64,000 bases of DNA from Staphylococcus sp. IVB6181 (GCF_025561445.1 NZ_CP095096.1:847822-911821), one strand, 5' to 3'; positions 32,204 to 42,171 are shown, numbered from the stretch's first letter. Notes: generated from the sequence alone by a model not told the origin. Translations and numbers: made by a program.

Positions 32204-33148
32204 ATGATAGAAATTGAAAAACCTAGAATTGAGACAATTGAAATTAGTGAAGATGCTAAATTCGGTAAGTTTGTTGTTGAACCACTAGAACGTGGCTATG
32301 GCACTACGCTAGGAAACTCCTTACGTCGTATCCTACTATCTTCATTGCCAGGTGCAGCCGTTAAATACATCGAGATTGAAGGAGTTTTACACGAATTCTC
32401 TGCAATTGATAACGTAGTAGAAGATGTATCTACAATCATTATGAATATTAAGAAACTTGCTCTTAAAATTTATTCTGAAGAAGATAAAACTTTAGAAATC
32501 GATGTTAAAGATGAAGGCGAAGTAACAGCAGCTGACATTACTCACGACAGTGATGTTGAAATTTTAAACCCAGAGCTTAAAATTGCTACAGTTGCTAAAG
32601 GTGGACACTTAAAAATCCGTCTTGTTGCGAATAAGGGTAGAGGTTACGCATTAGCTGAACAAAATAATACTAGTGATTTACCAATTGGTGTTATCCCGGT
32701 TGACTCTTTATACTCACCAGTTGAAAGAGTAAACTATACAGTTGAAAACACTCGTGTAGGTCAAAGCAGTGACTTTGATAAATTAACTTTAGATGTATGG
32801 ACTGATGGATCAATCACTCCGCAAGAGTCAGTTTCATTAGCAGCAAAAATTATGACTGAACACTTGAACATCTTTGTTGGACTCACTGATGAAGCGAAAA
32901 ACGCTGAAATCATGATTGAAAAAGAAGAAGATCAAAAAGAAAAAGTACTTGAAATGTCTATCGAAGAATTAGACTTATCAGTACGTTCTTATAACTGTCT
33001 AAAACGTGCAGGCATCAACAGTGTTCAAGAATTGGCTGACAAATCTGAAGCAGATATGATGAAAGTACGTAATTTAGGTCGTAAATCTTTAGAAGAAGTA
33101 AAATATAAACTCGAAGACTTAGGTTTAGGTCTTAGAAAAGAAGATTGA
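32204..33148 (+). CDS. rpoA: RNA polymerase alpha subunit
   Basis: A 314-residue protein, [21 protein letters not shown]. The N-terminal domain (to about 230) dimerises and nucleates polymerase assembly: [20 protein letters not shown] is at about 30-49. An acidic linker ([10 protein letters not shown]) leads to the C-terminal domain, with [19 protein letters not shown] and [15 protein letters not shown], which binds UP elements and activators. Confidence 0.98.
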   Translation: MIEIEKPRIETIEISEDAKFGKFVVEPLERGYGTTLGNSLRRILLSSLPGAAVKYIEIEGVLHEFSAIDNVVEDVSTIIMNIKKLALKIYSEEDKTLEIDVKDEGEVTAADITHDSDVEILNPELKIATVAKGGHLKIRLVANKGRGYALAEQNNTSDLPIGVIPVDSLYSPVERVNYTVENTRVGQSSDFDKLTLDVWTDGSITPQESVSLAAKIMTEHLNIFVGLTDEAKNAEIMIEKEEDQKEKVLEMSIEELDLSVRSYNCLKRAGINSVQELADKSEADMMKVRNLGRKSLEEVKYKLEDLGLGLRKED

Positions 33149-33164
33149 TAAAGGAGGTTAACTC

Positions 33165-33533
33165 ATGGGTTACAGAAAATTAGGTCGTACATCTGATCAA
33201 CGTAAAGCAATGTTACGCGACTTAGCGACATCATTAATCGTTAACGAGCGCATTGAAACTACTGAAGCTCGCGGTAAAGAATTACGCGGTGTAGTTGATA
33301 AATTAATCACTTTAGGTAAAAAAGGCGATTTAGCTTCTCGTCGTCAAGCAGCTAAAATCGTTCGTGATGTTCAAATCCAAAACGAAGATGGTACTACACA
33401 AACAGCTTTACAAAAATTATTCGGTGAAATTGCTCCACGTTACACAGAACGTCAAGGCGGTTACACTCGTGTACTTAAAGCAGGTCCACGTCGCGGTGAC
33501 GGTGCTGAATCAGCAATTGTCGAATTAGTTTAA
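33165..33533 (+). CDS. rplQ: 50S ribosomal protein L17
   Basis: A 122-residue protein, [20 protein letters not shown], at the tunnel exit. It is the last ribosomal gene of this block; two terminators follow at 33699 and 33773. Confidence 0.98.
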   Translation: MGYRKLGRTSDQRKAMLRDLATSLIVNERIETTEARGKELRGVVDKLITLGKKGDLASRRQAAKIVRDVQIQNEDGTTQTALQKLFGEIAPRYTERQGGYTRVLKAGPRRGDGAESAIVELV

Positions 33534-33698
33534 TCAAAGCATAACTTGAAACCAAGTAACGATGGTAAGTAGAAGCACACGATGAGAACATTGTGCGCTT
33601 ATCATTGTACAAATAAACACACTGACTATATGAATATATAAAGCAAATGAGTGCAACGATAATGTTTGCCACATACAAATATTGTCTAGCTCAGAGTG

Positions 33699-33771
33699 CC
33701 CCATTCAAAGAACTTAATAGATTTTAAAGCGTGAACTCAATTAATGAATGGGGTGCGCGCTTTTTTATTTT
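33699..33771 (+). terminator. First terminator after the ribosomal cluster
   Basis: CCCCATTC (33699-33706) pairs with GAATGGGG (33746-33753) across a 39-nt loop, followed closely by GCGCGC and TTTTTTATTTT. The rest of the 33534-33884 gap shows no gene; 33534-33690 shows nothing I can name. Confidence 0.55.
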
Positions 33772-33772
33772 G

Positions 33773-33809
33773 AAACCCCTGTTGCGGTAATAACGTGAAG
33801 GGGTTTTTC
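33773..33809 (+). terminator. Second terminator after the ribosomal cluster
   Basis: AAACCCCT (33773-33780) pairs with AGGGGTTT (33799-33806), followed by TTC. Confidence 0.75.
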
Positions 33810-33884
33810 TCATACACTTGCATATACACACTAGTTATATTCATGTACAATGATAGAGTGAAATCAATCAGAAGGGACAGAGGC

Positions 33885-34694
33885 ATGTTGAATACTGAAC
33901 AAATACTTGAATTTGATGATGTATCATTTCAATATCAGGGTGACGAGTGGTTTACATTAAAACATCTCTCTTTTTCAATCCCGAAAGGTAAATGGACATC
34001 AATTGTCGGACATAATGGATCAGGCAAGTCGACCATCGCTAAATTAATGATGGGTATGATGGAATATCAAGAAGGTGAAATACGTTATAATGGTCAGCTT
34101 ATGACATCTGAGAATCTGTATGACATCCGAAAAAATATTGGTATCGTATTTCAGAATCCTGAAAACCAATTTGTAGGTTCGACTGTTCAGTATGATGTGG
34201 CATTTGGTCTTGAAAATTTAGCAGTGCCATATGAGCAAATGCACAAGGATGTAGCACAAGTCTTAAAAGAGGTACAAATGTATGCACAACGCAATCATGA
34301 GCCGCAAGCGCTCTCTGGAGGCCAGAAACAGCGTGTTGCGATTGCAGGTGTACTTGTTTTAAGTCCTGAACTGATTATCTTAGATGAGGCAACATCTATG
34401 CTTGATCCTGAAGGTAAACAATCGTTGATGCAGCTGGTAAGACATTTGAACGAAGCACGCAATGTAACAATTGTATCAATTACGCATGATTTAACAGAAA
34501 CTTTGGATTCAGATTATATGATTGTTATGAATCGCGGCGAAGTGCACGAAAAAGGCACACCAGAAGCAATCTTTAAGAAAGGAGCATCATTAGCAGAAAT
34601 AGGGTTGGACTTGCCGTTTTCAATGCGGATTAATTCACTATTAGGCAATCCATCTGAGTTTCTGACCTATGATGAGTTGGTAGCACGTTTATGA
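33885..34694 (+). CDS. ecfA1: ECF transporter ATPase EcfA1
   Basis: A 269-residue ABC ATPase starting [15 protein letters not shown] at the ATG at 33885; the frame opens to 33795, but that part has no ribosome binding site. Walker A is GHNGSGKST, the Q-loop [11 protein letters not shown], the signature [14 protein letters not shown] and Walker [13 protein letters not shown]. It is one half of the energising module of energy-coupling factor transporters, which serve several vitamin-binding S components. Overlaps ecfA2 by 4 bp (ATGA). Confidence 0.95.
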   Translation: MLNTEQILEFDDVSFQYQGDEWFTLKHLSFSIPKGKWTSIVGHNGSGKSTIAKLMMGMMEYQEGEIRYNGQLMTSENLYDIRKNIGIVFQNPENQFVGSTVQYDVAFGLENLAVPYEQMHKDVAQVLKEVQMYAQRNHEPQALSGGQKQRVAIAGVLVLSPELIILDEATSMLDPEGKQSLMQLVRHLNEARNVTIVSITHDLTETLDSDYMIVMNRGEVHEKGTPEAIFKKGASLAEIGLDLPFSMRINSLLGNPSEFLTYDELVARL

Positions 34695-35551
34695 GTATAC
34701 AATTTAATGACGTTACTTACATTTACCAGCAAGGTACACCTTTTGAATATGAAGCATTGCATCATATTAATACTGAATTTGAAGCAGGTCAGTATTATGC
34801 GATCATAGGCCAAACAGGATCTGGTAAATCAACGTTAATACAACATTTCAACGGCTTATTAAAACCTACTTACGGTCATGTTGCACTTGGTGATTTAATC
34901 ATCAAGAGAAAAACAAAAGATAAAGCAATTCGTCCTTTGAGACAACGTGTCGGACTGGTATTTCAGTTTCCGGAAGCCCAGCTGTTCGAAGACAGTGTAG
35001 AACGAGAAGTCTTATTCGGACCTAAAAACTTTAATATGGATTTAGAAAAGGTAAAAGACTATGCGTACCGTTTGCTTAAGCGTTTAGGCTTTGATCGCAA
35101 CATCATGGCGAAATCACCATTTCAAATGTCTGGCGGTCAAATGCGTAAAATAGCGATAGTATCTATTTTAGCGATGAATCCGGATATTATCGTATTGGAT
35201 GAACCAACCGCAGGACTGGATCCGCATAGCCGAGAACAAGTTATGGACCTGTTAAAACAATTACAGCAAGAGGGCAAAACAATTGTACTTGTTACGCATG
35301 ATATGAATGATGTGGCACGTTATGCAGACCAAGTCAAAGTACTGCAGCAAGGCACAATCGTATATGAAGGGACTCCTAGAGCACTCTTCGGCAATCAAGA
35401 TAATGTCAGTCAATTTCATTTAGATTTGCCTGATATCGTGCAGCTGCAGCGTGATTTTGAACAAAAGTACAATATACGTTTACCAGAAACAGCTTTAACA
35501 GACCAAGAATTTATCGAGCTCTATGAGGAGTGGCAGCACTATGAAGAATAA
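34691..35551 (+). CDS. ecfA2: ECF transporter ATPase EcfA2
   Basis: A 286-residue ABC ATPase. Walker A is GQTGSGKST, the Q-loop [14 protein letters not shown], the signature [14 protein letters not shown] and Walker [13 protein letters not shown]. It pairs with EcfA1; the two differ in the signature as usual for the heterodimer. The start overlaps the ecfA1 stop, and the end overlaps ecfT by 11 bp, so the three genes are translationally coupled. Confidence 0.95.
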   Translation: MSIQFNDVTYIYQQGTPFEYEALHHINTEFEAGQYYAIIGQTGSGKSTLIQHFNGLLKPTYGHVALGDLIIKRKTKDKAIRPLRQRVGLVFQFPEAQLFEDSVEREVLFGPKNFNMDLEKVKDYAYRLLKRLGFDRNIMAKSPFQMSGGQMRKIAIVSILAMNPDIIVLDEPTAGLDPHSREQVMDLLKQLQQEGKTIVLVTHDMNDVARYADQVKVLQQGTIVYEGTPRALFGNQDNVSQFHLDLPDIVQLQRDFEQKYNIRLPETALTDQEFIELYEEWQHYEE

Positions 35552-36347
35552 ATTTATCATTGGTCGCTACTTACCTTTAGATTCCATCATTCATAAAATG
35601 GATCCTAGAGCTAAATTAGCTTTTGTATTCTTTTATATTATATTAGTGTTCTTTTGTCACAGCTTTACGATGTATGGCTGGATGTTATTGGTTCTGTTGG
35701 TATTTATGTATAGTGCTAAAATCAAACTGCTGTATTTATTAAAAGGTCTGACACCGATTTTGTTCTTTTTAATTTTTACCTTTTTAATGCATCTCTTTTT
35801 AACTAAGGGAGGCACTACATTATTTACTTGGAAATTCATTTCCATTGATTCAGGCGGTATTATAGAAGGGATATTCATCTCAATGCGTTTAATGTTTATT
35901 ATGATGGCTTCAACGATAATGACATTGACAACGAATCCTATCGCATTGACCGATGCTTTTGATAAAATACTTTCTCCATTGAAAGTAATCAAAGTCCCTG
36001 TGCAACAATTAAGCATGATGATGTCGATTGCTTTACGATTTATACCGACACTTATGGAAGAGCTGGATAAAATTATTCTAGCTCAAAAATCCAGAGGTTC
36101 TGAAATCAGTTCCGGATCAATCGGACAGCGTATTAAAGCGTTTATCCCTCTGTTGATTCCATTGTTTATTTCTGCCTTTCAGAGAGCTGAAGATTTAGCA
36201 GTCGCAATGGAAGTCAGAGGGTATGATATGAATGCAAAACGTACAAGTTTTCGTAAACTTGAATGGCAATTAAAGGATACAATGCTCGTAGGTGCATTAA
36301 TCCCGATTGCAGCAGTACTATTTGTATTGAAATATTTAGGAGTGTAG
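35541..36347 (+). CDS. ecfT: ECF transporter transmembrane subunit EcfT
   Basis: A 268-residue membrane protein starting [23 protein letters not shown] at the ATG at 35541, 10 nt after GAGGAG. The two Ala-Arg-Gly-type coupling motifs are visible: [11 protein letters not shown], and [12 protein letters not shown] near residue 230. It transmits ATPase movement to the S component. The nearby S component is not in this window; it is a shared module. Confidence 0.95.
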   Translation: MKNKFIIGRYLPLDSIIHKMDPRAKLAFVFFYIILVFFCHSFTMYGWMLLVLLVFMYSAKIKLLYLLKGLTPILFFLIFTFLMHLFLTKGGTTLFTWKFISIDSGGIIEGIFISMRLMFIMMASTIMTLTTNPIALTDAFDKILSPLKVIKVPVQQLSMMMSIALRFIPTLMEELDKIILAQKSRGSEISSGSIGQRIKAFIPLLIPLFISAFQRAEDLAVAMEVRGYDMNAKRTSFRKLEWQLKDTMLVGALIPIAAVLFVLKYLGV

Positions 36348-36351
36348 CCGT

Positions 36352-37155
36352 GTGCGTATATTAGTAAATATTACTTATCAAGGAAGCAACTTTTATGGCT
36401 TTCAAATACAGCAGCACGAAAGAACCGTGCAGCAGCAATTCGAAAAGATTTTAAAACGCATGCATAAACGTCATATACGTATTCATCCTTCAAGCAGAAC
36501 GGATCGAGGTGTGCATGCGCTAGAACAATATTTCCATTTTGATACAGAACTTGAAATTGCGCCGAAGCAATGGCAATATGCGATGAACAGCGCTTTGCCT
36601 GACGATATCTATGTCAAAGAGGTATCTATCGTCGATGATGACTTTCATTGCCGCTACGATTGCGTAGGGAAACGTTATCGCTATAAAGTGTATCAAGCAG
36701 CACACCGTGATGTATTTATGAGCGGTTTAAAGACTTTCAATAATTATGATTTAGATTTAGAGAAAATGAACGAAGCTGCACAACAGTTTATAGGCACGCA
36801 TGATTTTACCGGCTTTTGTTCTCAAAAGACAGAAGTAGAAAGTAAAGAACGTACCCTTTATCAAAGTGAAATTATTCAAACAGAAAACGGCTTCGACTAT
36901 ATTGTGACCGGCTCAGGTTTCTTATATAATATGGTACGTGTGTTAGTCGCATTTTTAATCGAAGTCGGTAAAGGCAAACGTGCACCAGAGGATGTATTGC
37001 CTCTGTTAGAAGCGAAAGATCGCAACCAAGTTCCGTTTACTGCACCGGCAGAAGGGCTTTATTTGGAGAAGATCTATTTATCGCCGGAAGCACTGACACA
37101 AGACTTCGGAACAGATATCAAAATTCATCGCAAAAAATCACTTGAAAATGATTGA
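36352..37155 (+). CDS. truA: tRNA pseudouridine(38-40) synthase
   Basis: A 267-residue protein with a GTG start ([20 protein letters not shown]). The catalytic Asp51 is in [11 protein letters not shown], and the conserved RYRYKVY and [22 protein letters not shown] blocks follow. It modifies uridines 38-40 in the anticodon stem-loop. It follows ecfT by 4 bp, the usual Firmicutes arrangement. Confidence 0.96.
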   Translation: MRILVNITYQGSNFYGFQIQQHERTVQQQFEKILKRMHKRHIRIHPSSRTDRGVHALEQYFHFDTELEIAPKQWQYAMNSALPDDIYVKEVSIVDDDFHCRYDCVGKRYRYKVYQAAHRDVFMSGLKTFNNYDLDLEKMNEAAQQFIGTHDFTGFCSQKTEVESKERTLYQSEIIQTENGFDYIVTGSGFLYNMVRVLVAFLIEVGKGKRAPEDVLPLLEAKDRNQVPFTAPAEGLYLEKIYLSPEALTQDFGTDIKIHRKKSLEND

Positions 37156-37161
37156 TTCGTA

Positions 37162-37190
37162 TTGACAAATACATCAATAAATTATACGAT
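37162..37190 (+). promoter_or_regulatory. Promoter of rplM-rpsI
   Basis: TTGACA (37162-37167), 17-nt spacer, TACGAT (37185-37190). A perfect -35 box. Confidence 0.75.
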
Positions 37191-37196
37191 TATAAA

Positions 37197-37366
37197 CGGT
37201 ATTGTTTTATATCACCCCACGATAAGCCCCGGAAACTTATTGTGTTACTAGATATAGAAGCAAAGTCGAACGAACTCAACAAATGAACTTATCTGAGCTT
37301 TGAATCGTAACATTGTTTTTTAAAAAAACAACTCAACACGCAGTTATTATTAGGAGGACAATTATT
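37197..37366 (+). ncRNA. Probable L13 autoregulatory leader
   Basis: The transcript from the promoter above would have a leader of about 170 nt. It contains ATAAG/CTTAT around CCCCGGAAA (about 37221-37239) and CAAAG pairing with CTTTG (about 37260-37304). L13 leader RNAs are known upstream of rplM-rpsI in Firmicutes. I could not check the covariance model, so the family call is tentative. Confidence 0.55.
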
Positions 37367-37804
37367 ATGCGTCAAACATTTATGGCTAATGAATCAAACA
37401 TTGAGCGCAAATGGTATGTTATTGATGCGGCTGGCCAAACTTTAGGTCGTTTATCATCAGAAGTAGCATCTATTTTACGCGGAAAACATAAAGTAACTTT
37501 CACACCACACGTTGATAACGGTGACTATGTAATCATCATCAACGCTGGACAAATCGAAATGACAGGTAACAAAGAATCTGACAAAGTTTATTACCATCAC
37601 TCAAACTACCCAGGTGGTATCAAATCAATCACAGCTGGCGAATTAAAAGAGAAAAACCCAGCACGTTTACTTGAAATTTCAATTAAAGGTATGTTACCAA
37701 GCAACCGTTTAGGCGAAAAACAAGGTAAAAAATTATTTGTATATGGTGGCGCTGAACATCCACACGCTGCACAACAACCAGAAAACTACGAGTTACGTGG
37801 TTAA
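37367..37804 (+). CDS. rplM: 50S ribosomal protein L13
   Basis: A 145-residue protein starting [21 protein letters not shown] at the ATG after TAGGAGG. The frame opens further upstream into the leader, but without a ribosome binding site. It is an early assembly protein of the large subunit. Operon with rpsI, 19 bp apart. Confidence 0.98.
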   Translation: MRQTFMANESNIERKWYVIDAAGQTLGRLSSEVASILRGKHKVTFTPHVDNGDYVIIINAGQIEMTGNKESDKVYYHHSNYPGGIKSITAGELKEKNPARLLEISIKGMLPSNRLGEKQGKKLFVYGGAEHPHAAQQPENYELRG

Positions 37805-37823
37805 TTAGAAGGAGGAAATTACA

Positions 37824-38216
37824 TTGGCACAAGTTGAATATAGAGGCACAGGCCGTCGTAAACACTCAGTAGCACGTGTACGTTTAGTACCAGGCGAAGG
37901 TAACATCACTGTAAATGGTGAAGACGTACGTGAATATTTACCATTTGAATCATTAATCTTAGACTTAAACCAACCATTCGACGTTACAGAAACTCAAGGT
38001 AACTATGATGTTTTAGTTAACGTACACGGTGGCGGTTTCACAGGTCAAGCACAAGCTATCCGTCACGGTATCGCTCGTGCTTTATTAGAAGCTGATCCTG
38101 AATACAGAAGTTCTTTAAAACGCGCTGGATTACTTACTCGTGACCCACGTATGAAAGAACGTAAAAAACCAGGTCTTAAAAAAGCACGTCGTTCACCACA
38201 ATTCTCAAAACGTTAA
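37824..38216 (+). CDS. rpsI: 30S ribosomal protein S9
   Basis: A 130-residue protein with a TTG start ([20 protein letters not shown]) after AAGGAGG. The C-terminal basic tail [12 protein letters not shown] reaches P-site tRNA. It is followed by a strong terminator and then an IS200-type insertion. Confidence 0.98.
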   Translation: MAQVEYRGTGRRKHSVARVRLVPGEGNITVNGEDVREYLPFESLILDLNQPFDVTETQGNYDVLVNVHGGGFTGQAQAIRHGIARALLEADPEYRSSLKRAGLLTRDPRMKERKKPGLKKARRSPQFSKR

Positions 38217-38243
38217 TTGTCGGAACATATGATGTTTCTATAC

Positions 38244-38277
38244 AACACTTCCCAGATTTATCGGGAAGTGTTTTTTT
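38244..38277 (+). terminator. Terminator after rpsI
   Basis: AACACTTCCC (38244-38253) pairs with GGGAAGTGTT (38263-38272), followed by a T-run. Confidence 0.9.
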
Positions 38278-38337
38278 CTTTCTTTTGAAAACCATACGCT
38301 GTGCGTATGGTTCAGGAAAGCTTTAGCGATGTAATAA

Positions 38338-38407
38338 AAAAACTCCTAAACATGGTATAATGTGAAATGGTCTGGCAACCAACATTACATCATGAATAGG
38401 AGTTTTT
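38338..38407 (+). promoter_or_regulatory. Stem that hides the tnpA ribosome binding site
   Basis: AAAAACTCCTA (38338-38348) pairs perfectly with TAGGAGTTTTT (38397-38407), which contains AGGAG at 38398-38402. Inner pairing TAATGT/ACATTA extends the stem. An extended -10 promoter TGGTATAAT lies inside the loop (38353-38361), so a transcript starting there would lack the left arm, while readthrough RNA would carry both arms. Confidence 0.7.
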
Positions 38408-38409
38408 GT

Positions 38410-38880
38410 ATGTCTAATGATATAAATAGTTTAGCACACACAAAATGGAATTGTAAGTATCATATTGTTTTCGCCCCTAAATACAGAAGACAAATAATTT
38501 ATGGTAAATTGAAAAAGGATATTGGGAAAATACTTCGACTTTTATGCGAACGAAAAGGTGTAGAAATAATAGGGGCAGAGGCCTGTAAAGATCACATTCA
38601 TATGCTTGTGAGTATACCTCCTAAAATTTCAGTTTCAAGTTTTGTTGGATATTTAAAAGGAAAAAGTAGTCTAATGATTTTTGATAGACATGCAAACCTT
38701 AAATATAAATATGGGAACAGAAAATTTTGGTGTAAAGGTTTTTATGTTGATACAGTAGGAAGAAATAAAAAAGTGATAGAGAACTATATTCGAAATCAAA
38801 TACAAGAGGATATCGTTGCAGATCAGATGTCGATGAAAGAATTTATCGACCCATTTACTGGTGAGAAAGTAGGAAAATAA
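38410..38880 (+). CDS. tnpA: IS200-family transposase TnpA
   Basis: A 156-residue Y1 HUH transposase starting MSNDINSLAHTKWNC; the ATG is 7 nt after AGGAG. The HUH motif is DHIHMLVSIPP and the catalytic Tyr lies in ENYIRNQ. The N-terminal WNCKYHIVFAPKYRR is typical of the IS200 group. It moves as single-stranded DNA at lagging-strand forks. The length is normal and the frame intact, so the element may be active. Confidence 0.92.
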   Translation: MSNDINSLAHTKWNCKYHIVFAPKYRRQIIYGKLKKDIGKILRLLCERKGVEIIGAEACKDHIHMLVSIPPKISVSSFVGYLKGKSSLMIFDRHANLKYKYGNRKFWCKGFYVDTVGRNKKVIENYIRNQIQEDIVADQMSMKEFIDPFTGEKVGK

Positions 38881-39097
38881 AGAGTGATGACCGTAGCCCT
38901 TTAGGGCTTGCTGAAAAAGTAGTACGGTTGTCAGATTCTTCAGTGCCCTTTTAAGGGCTGGTCAGTAATAGAGGCTTTCAGCCGAAGAACAAACCACCCG
39001 TTCACACGGGTGGTTTTGATTATGCGAAAAATTATTAAAACGGCAATCTTTTGATGTCTCTTTATTTCATTTTTAACATGACTAATTCACATGTGTT

Positions 39098-39127
39098 TTG
39101 AATACTAAGTAATAAGCTGAATATGAT
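39098..39127 (+). promoter_or_regulatory. Promoter of the glycosyltransferase gene
   Basis: TTGAAT (39098-39103), 18-nt spacer, TATGAT (39122-39127). Confidence 0.5.
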
Positions 39128-39159
39128 AAGATAGAATTAAAAACAGGGAGGCAGTACCA

Positions 39160-40002
39160 TTGTCCGAAAAAGTAGATATTTTAGTGACGTTAAATGAAAA
39201 CTATTTAAAGCCATTAAAGGTTATGTTGTTATCATTGCATGACACGAATCCGCATTTATCATTTAAAGTTTGGTTGGTTCATGAGAAAATACCGCAAAAT
39301 AAACTCATACACTTAGAAGAATTATTGTCATCATTTAATATGGAATTAGAAGAAGTAAAAGTGCCGCCTAATTATTTTGGAATTGCGAAAACAGTTGAAC
39401 GTTATCCTCAAGAAATGTACTTTAGATTAGCGTGTGGTGAGTTACTCCCTGCATCAGTGACACAAATACTGTATTTGGATCCAGATATTTTAGTGATTAA
39501 TAAAATAGATGATTTATGGCAACTGAATTTAGAAGGTAATATTTTCGCGGCAGCTACACATGAAGGTTTAACGAAGTTTTCACAAGGCATGAATAATCTG
39601 CGTTTAGGTACAAAACAAGGTCAAGTATATTTTAATTCAGGAGTTATGCTGATTGATGTAGAAAAAGCAAGACAAGAAATAAGAATGGATGACATTTTTA
39701 ATTTTATAGAGAAAAATAATCAATATTTATTATTACCGGATCAAGACGTTATGAATAGCCTGTATGGTGATAAAATCAAAGAAATACCGGAAGAAATATG
39801 GAATTATGATACAAGACAAGCAAATACGTATTATACTAAAAGTGTTGGGAAGTGTGATACACATTGGGTTGCTTATCATACTGTATTCTAGCATTTTTGT
39901 GGTCGTCCAAAACCTTGGGATATCAAAAGTAATAGCAGATTCACAATGCTATATCTTCAGTATCAGAAAAGATTAGAGCAGCTTGATAATTCAATAAAGT
40001 AA
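39160..40002 (+). pseudogene. Glycosyltransferase family 8 gene cut by an amber codon
   Basis: Starts at TTG (SEKVDILVTLNENYLKPL) after GGGAGG. It is a GT8-type protein: the DxD motif is in ILYLDPDILVINKI at about residues 102-115, and DQDVMNSLYGDKI is at about 198. Codon 244 is TAG (39889-39891), and the same frame then runs HFCGRPKPWD and on to TAA at 40002. HFxGxxKPW is the conserved C-terminal GT8 motif that supplies the metal-binding His, so the product of 243 residues lacks part of its active site. Probably inactive, unless readthrough or a sequencing error applies. It lies in an accessory patch next to the IS element. Confidence 0.82.
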
Positions 40003-40034
40003 ATAAAATTCAATATTCGGAAGAAGGGAACATC

Positions 40035-40268
40035 ATGAAGAAAATCATTAGAAATATTGCGAGATGCAAAATGTGCGGAGATATTATTGAATCAAAACAT
40101 AGACATGATTTTGTCGGTTGTAAATGCGGTTGTATCTATTTAGATGGCGGAACAGATTATCAAAGATTTTTGTGGAATACCCAAGAAGGAAAAGGGAAAG
40201 AAAGCTCGAACTACATTGATTTGAGCCTATCTGTTTATGAAGAAGAGGATGAAAATAAAACAGAATGA
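40035..40268 (+). CDS. DUF7695-like zinc-binding protein
   Basis: A 77-residue protein with CKMCGDIIESKHRHDF, then CKCGC and a short DGGTDYQRF segment, the pattern of the DUF7695 proteins as I know them. The CxxC...CxC arrangement predicts a small zinc ribbon. The C-terminus is acidic. The last four bases overlap the start of the phosphatase gene (ATGA), so the two are coupled. Function unknown. Confidence 0.7.
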   Translation: MKKIIRNIARCKMCGDIIESKHRHDFVGCKCGCIYLDGGTDYQRFLWNTQEGKGKESSNYIDLSLSVYEEEDENKTE

Positions 40269-40804
40269 GAATATACTTTGTCAGACATTCATTAAGAGAT
40301 AATAGTGTGAAAGAAGATGCCATTGCACCTTTAACCAGAGAAGGGTTGAAAAAAGCAGAAGAATTGGTATTTTATTTTGGAGATAAAAATATAGAACAGA
40401 TATATGCCAGTCCTTATGGACGTGTGATGGACACTGTATTACCCACAGCACAAAGACTGAAGCTATCAATTAACAAAGACGAAGGTTTGCGTGAAAGAAA
40501 AATAGGACGCTGGATAGAAAATTTTAATGAATTTGCGAAAAGACAGTGGCAAGATTTTGACTATAAGTTGGAGAATGGTGAGTCATTAAATGAAGTTCAA
40601 AATCGTATTGTGCAAACCTATCATCAAATTATAGAGAACAATGAAGCAGAAACATTATTAATTTGTGGTCACGGTACCGCATTTTCACTTTTATTTAATC
40701 ACTTAACAAATGGTCGTTTTGGTTATAAAGACTTTCTACAAATGAAAATGCCATCTATCTATTTATTTGAAACAAAGTCACAAGCATTAACACGCATTCA
40801 GTGA
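40265..40804 (+). CDS. Histidine phosphatase family protein
   Basis: A 179-residue protein of the phosphoglycerate mutase-like superfamily. The catalytic motif is RHS at residues 7-9 instead of the usual RHG. Further conserved points are YASPYGRVMDT near 48, LRERKIG near 76 and LLICGHGTAFSLL with the second His. The acid Glu sits in LRERK. The substrate is unknown. It is part of the accessory patch and coupled to the preceding gene. Confidence 0.85.
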   Translation: MRIYFVRHSLRDNSVKEDAIAPLTREGLKKAEELVFYFGDKNIEQIYASPYGRVMDTVLPTAQRLKLSINKDEGLRERKIGRWIENFNEFAKRQWQDFDYKLENGESLNEVQNRIVQTYHQIIENNEAETLLICGHGTAFSLLFNHLTNGRFGYKDFLQMKMPSIYLFETKSQALTRIQ

Positions 40805-40900
40805 TATCTCGTATTAAAATCAGTGAATACGCTAATATCATCCTATAACGAATGCGTTTATACTTGAAGAGAGGAAATATAAGAATTGCAGGTGTTTGTG

Positions 40901-42118
40901 ATGTTTAATATTAGTTCAGTTTCAAATGAGGTTAAAGATGAAGTTAAAGCACTCATTGATCAACATATACATCAAGAAGATATTGATGACATGCTAATAG
41001 ATCTCTCTCAACCTGTCTCAAGCAGTAAAATTACAGAAGCACTTAGACAGCTTTATTTTATAGAAAAATTTACGTCTATGTATGAAATAGAACGCTTTGT
41101 TTTAACTTATGAAAAGGTGACACATCAATCACTGACAGAAATCACACTTTCACACGATAGCACGCATCCATTGAATATCTTTAAACAAGAAATTCACACA
41201 CTTCAATCATTGATTCAAGAAATAGGCAAGTTAATGTACAAAGCAGAAAGCAATGATACAGAAGCGGTGAAATCATTTAAAGAGAAGGTACAAGTACTTT
41301 CAGGTGTGATTCCGCATTTTAACCGTAAAGAAAAGATTATCTTTCCTGTTATTGAGCGAAGAGGCGAGTATATTCTACCTCGGAAAATGTGGGCAGATGA
41401 TGACGTCATTCGTTTTGCGTTAAACAAACTGCAAAAACGCGCAGCTAAACTTGAAGAAGTAGAATGGCGACATATAGAAAGTGCCTATATTGAATTAGAA
41501 AGCAGTTTAATGGACATGTTACGCCAAGAAGAGCTGCTGCTGATTCCATTAATGCAAGTAGACATTAGTGCAGTTGAGTGGCAGCAAATTGCGCAAGAAA
41601 GCAGCGCTTTTGGGTATGAGATAGAGGTTACTGAGACATGGCAAGATTCTGATATAGAATTAATACCTATCGATGCACAATATGATGCAAAACAAGGACA
41701 ACAGAATTTACGCTTTGGCGGAGGGTTCTTAACTACAAAAGAAGCAGATCTTATTTTAAATAACTTGCCAGTTGAGATTACATTCGTTGATAAAAATGGT
41801 ACTTTTAAATACTTTAATGATTTAGTCGAAGCATCAGAAATGATGTTTATTCGTACACCAATCTCGATTGGAAGAAATGTGGCAAACTGTCATCCGCCTA
41901 AAAGTTTAAGTAAAGTCATGCAGATTATCCGTGACTTAAAAACGAAACAGAAAGTTTCAGAATCTATGTGGTTTAAAAAAGGTGACAAGTTTATTCATGT
42001 CACATATAAAGCCTTATTTGATGAGAACGATGAATATATGGGAATACTAGAGTATGTACAAGATATACAGCCATTCTTTGAATTGCCGCAGAAATTTAAA
42101 AGAAATGCGGAAAAATAA
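40901..42118 (+). CDS. DUF438/hemerythrin-like/PAS domain protein
   Basis: About 405 residues. The N-terminal part, to about residue 75, fits DUF438; a hemerythrin-like helical region follows (HPLNIFKQEIHTL, HFNRKEKIIFPVIERRG); and a C-terminal PAS domain begins near 285 (ITFVDKNGTFKYFND). The PAS end EYMGILEYVQDIQPFFEL is typical of this architecture. These proteins are thought to sense redox or ligand state; function is unproven. The start is uncertain: ATG at 40901 follows AGGTG by 6 nt, TTG at 40886 follows GAGAGG by 11 nt. Confidence 0.8.
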   Translation: MFNISSVSNEVKDEVKALIDQHIHQEDIDDMLIDLSQPVSSSKITEALRQLYFIEKFTSMYEIERFVLTYEKVTHQSLTEITLSHDSTHPLNIFKQEIHTLQSLIQEIGKLMYKAESNDTEAVKSFKEKVQVLSGVIPHFNRKEKIIFPVIERRGEYILPRKMWADDDVIRFALNKLQKRAAKLEEVEWRHIESAYIELESSLMDMLRQEELLLIPLMQVDISAVEWQQIAQESSAFGYEIEVTETWQDSDIELIPIDAQYDAKQGQQNLRFGGGFLTTKEADLILNNLPVEITFVDKNGTFKYFNDLVEASEMMFIRTPISIGRNVANCHPPKSLSKVMQIIRDLKTKQKVSESMWFKKGDKFIHVTYKALFDENDEYMGILEYVQDIQPFFELPQKFKRNAEK

Positions 42119-42128
42119 GTCATGTGAA

Positions 42129-42171
42129 AAAGAAAATCCTCGAGTCAATCTGATTCGAGGATTTTCTTATT
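42129..42171. terminator. Bidirectional terminator
   Basis: GAAAATCCTCGA pairs with TCGAGGATTTTC. It serves the PAS gene and the convergent protease gene. Confidence 0.8.

Larger units (their letters stand above)
38284..39020 (+). mobile_element. IS200/IS605-family element (IS200 type, tnpA only)
   Basis: About 735 bp. The left end has a perfect hairpin AACCATACGC with GCGTATGGTT (38290-38312). The right end has AACCACCCG with CGGGTGGTT (38992-39015). The element has no terminal inverted repeats, as is typical for single-strand IS200 transposition. A further GCCCT/AGGGC hairpin lies near 38945. Ends are approximate. It sits just after the rpsI terminator, a safe spot. One transposase gene, no TnpB. 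Confidence 0.8.

Noticed and set aside
33795-33884. N-terminal extension of EcfA1.
   Set aside because: It would begin inside the terminator at 33773-33809 and lacks a ribosome binding site.
38880-39015. Hairpins at the right end of the IS element as a CRISPR or repeat array.
   Set aside because: The stems differ from each other and have no regular spacer; they fit IS200-type ends.
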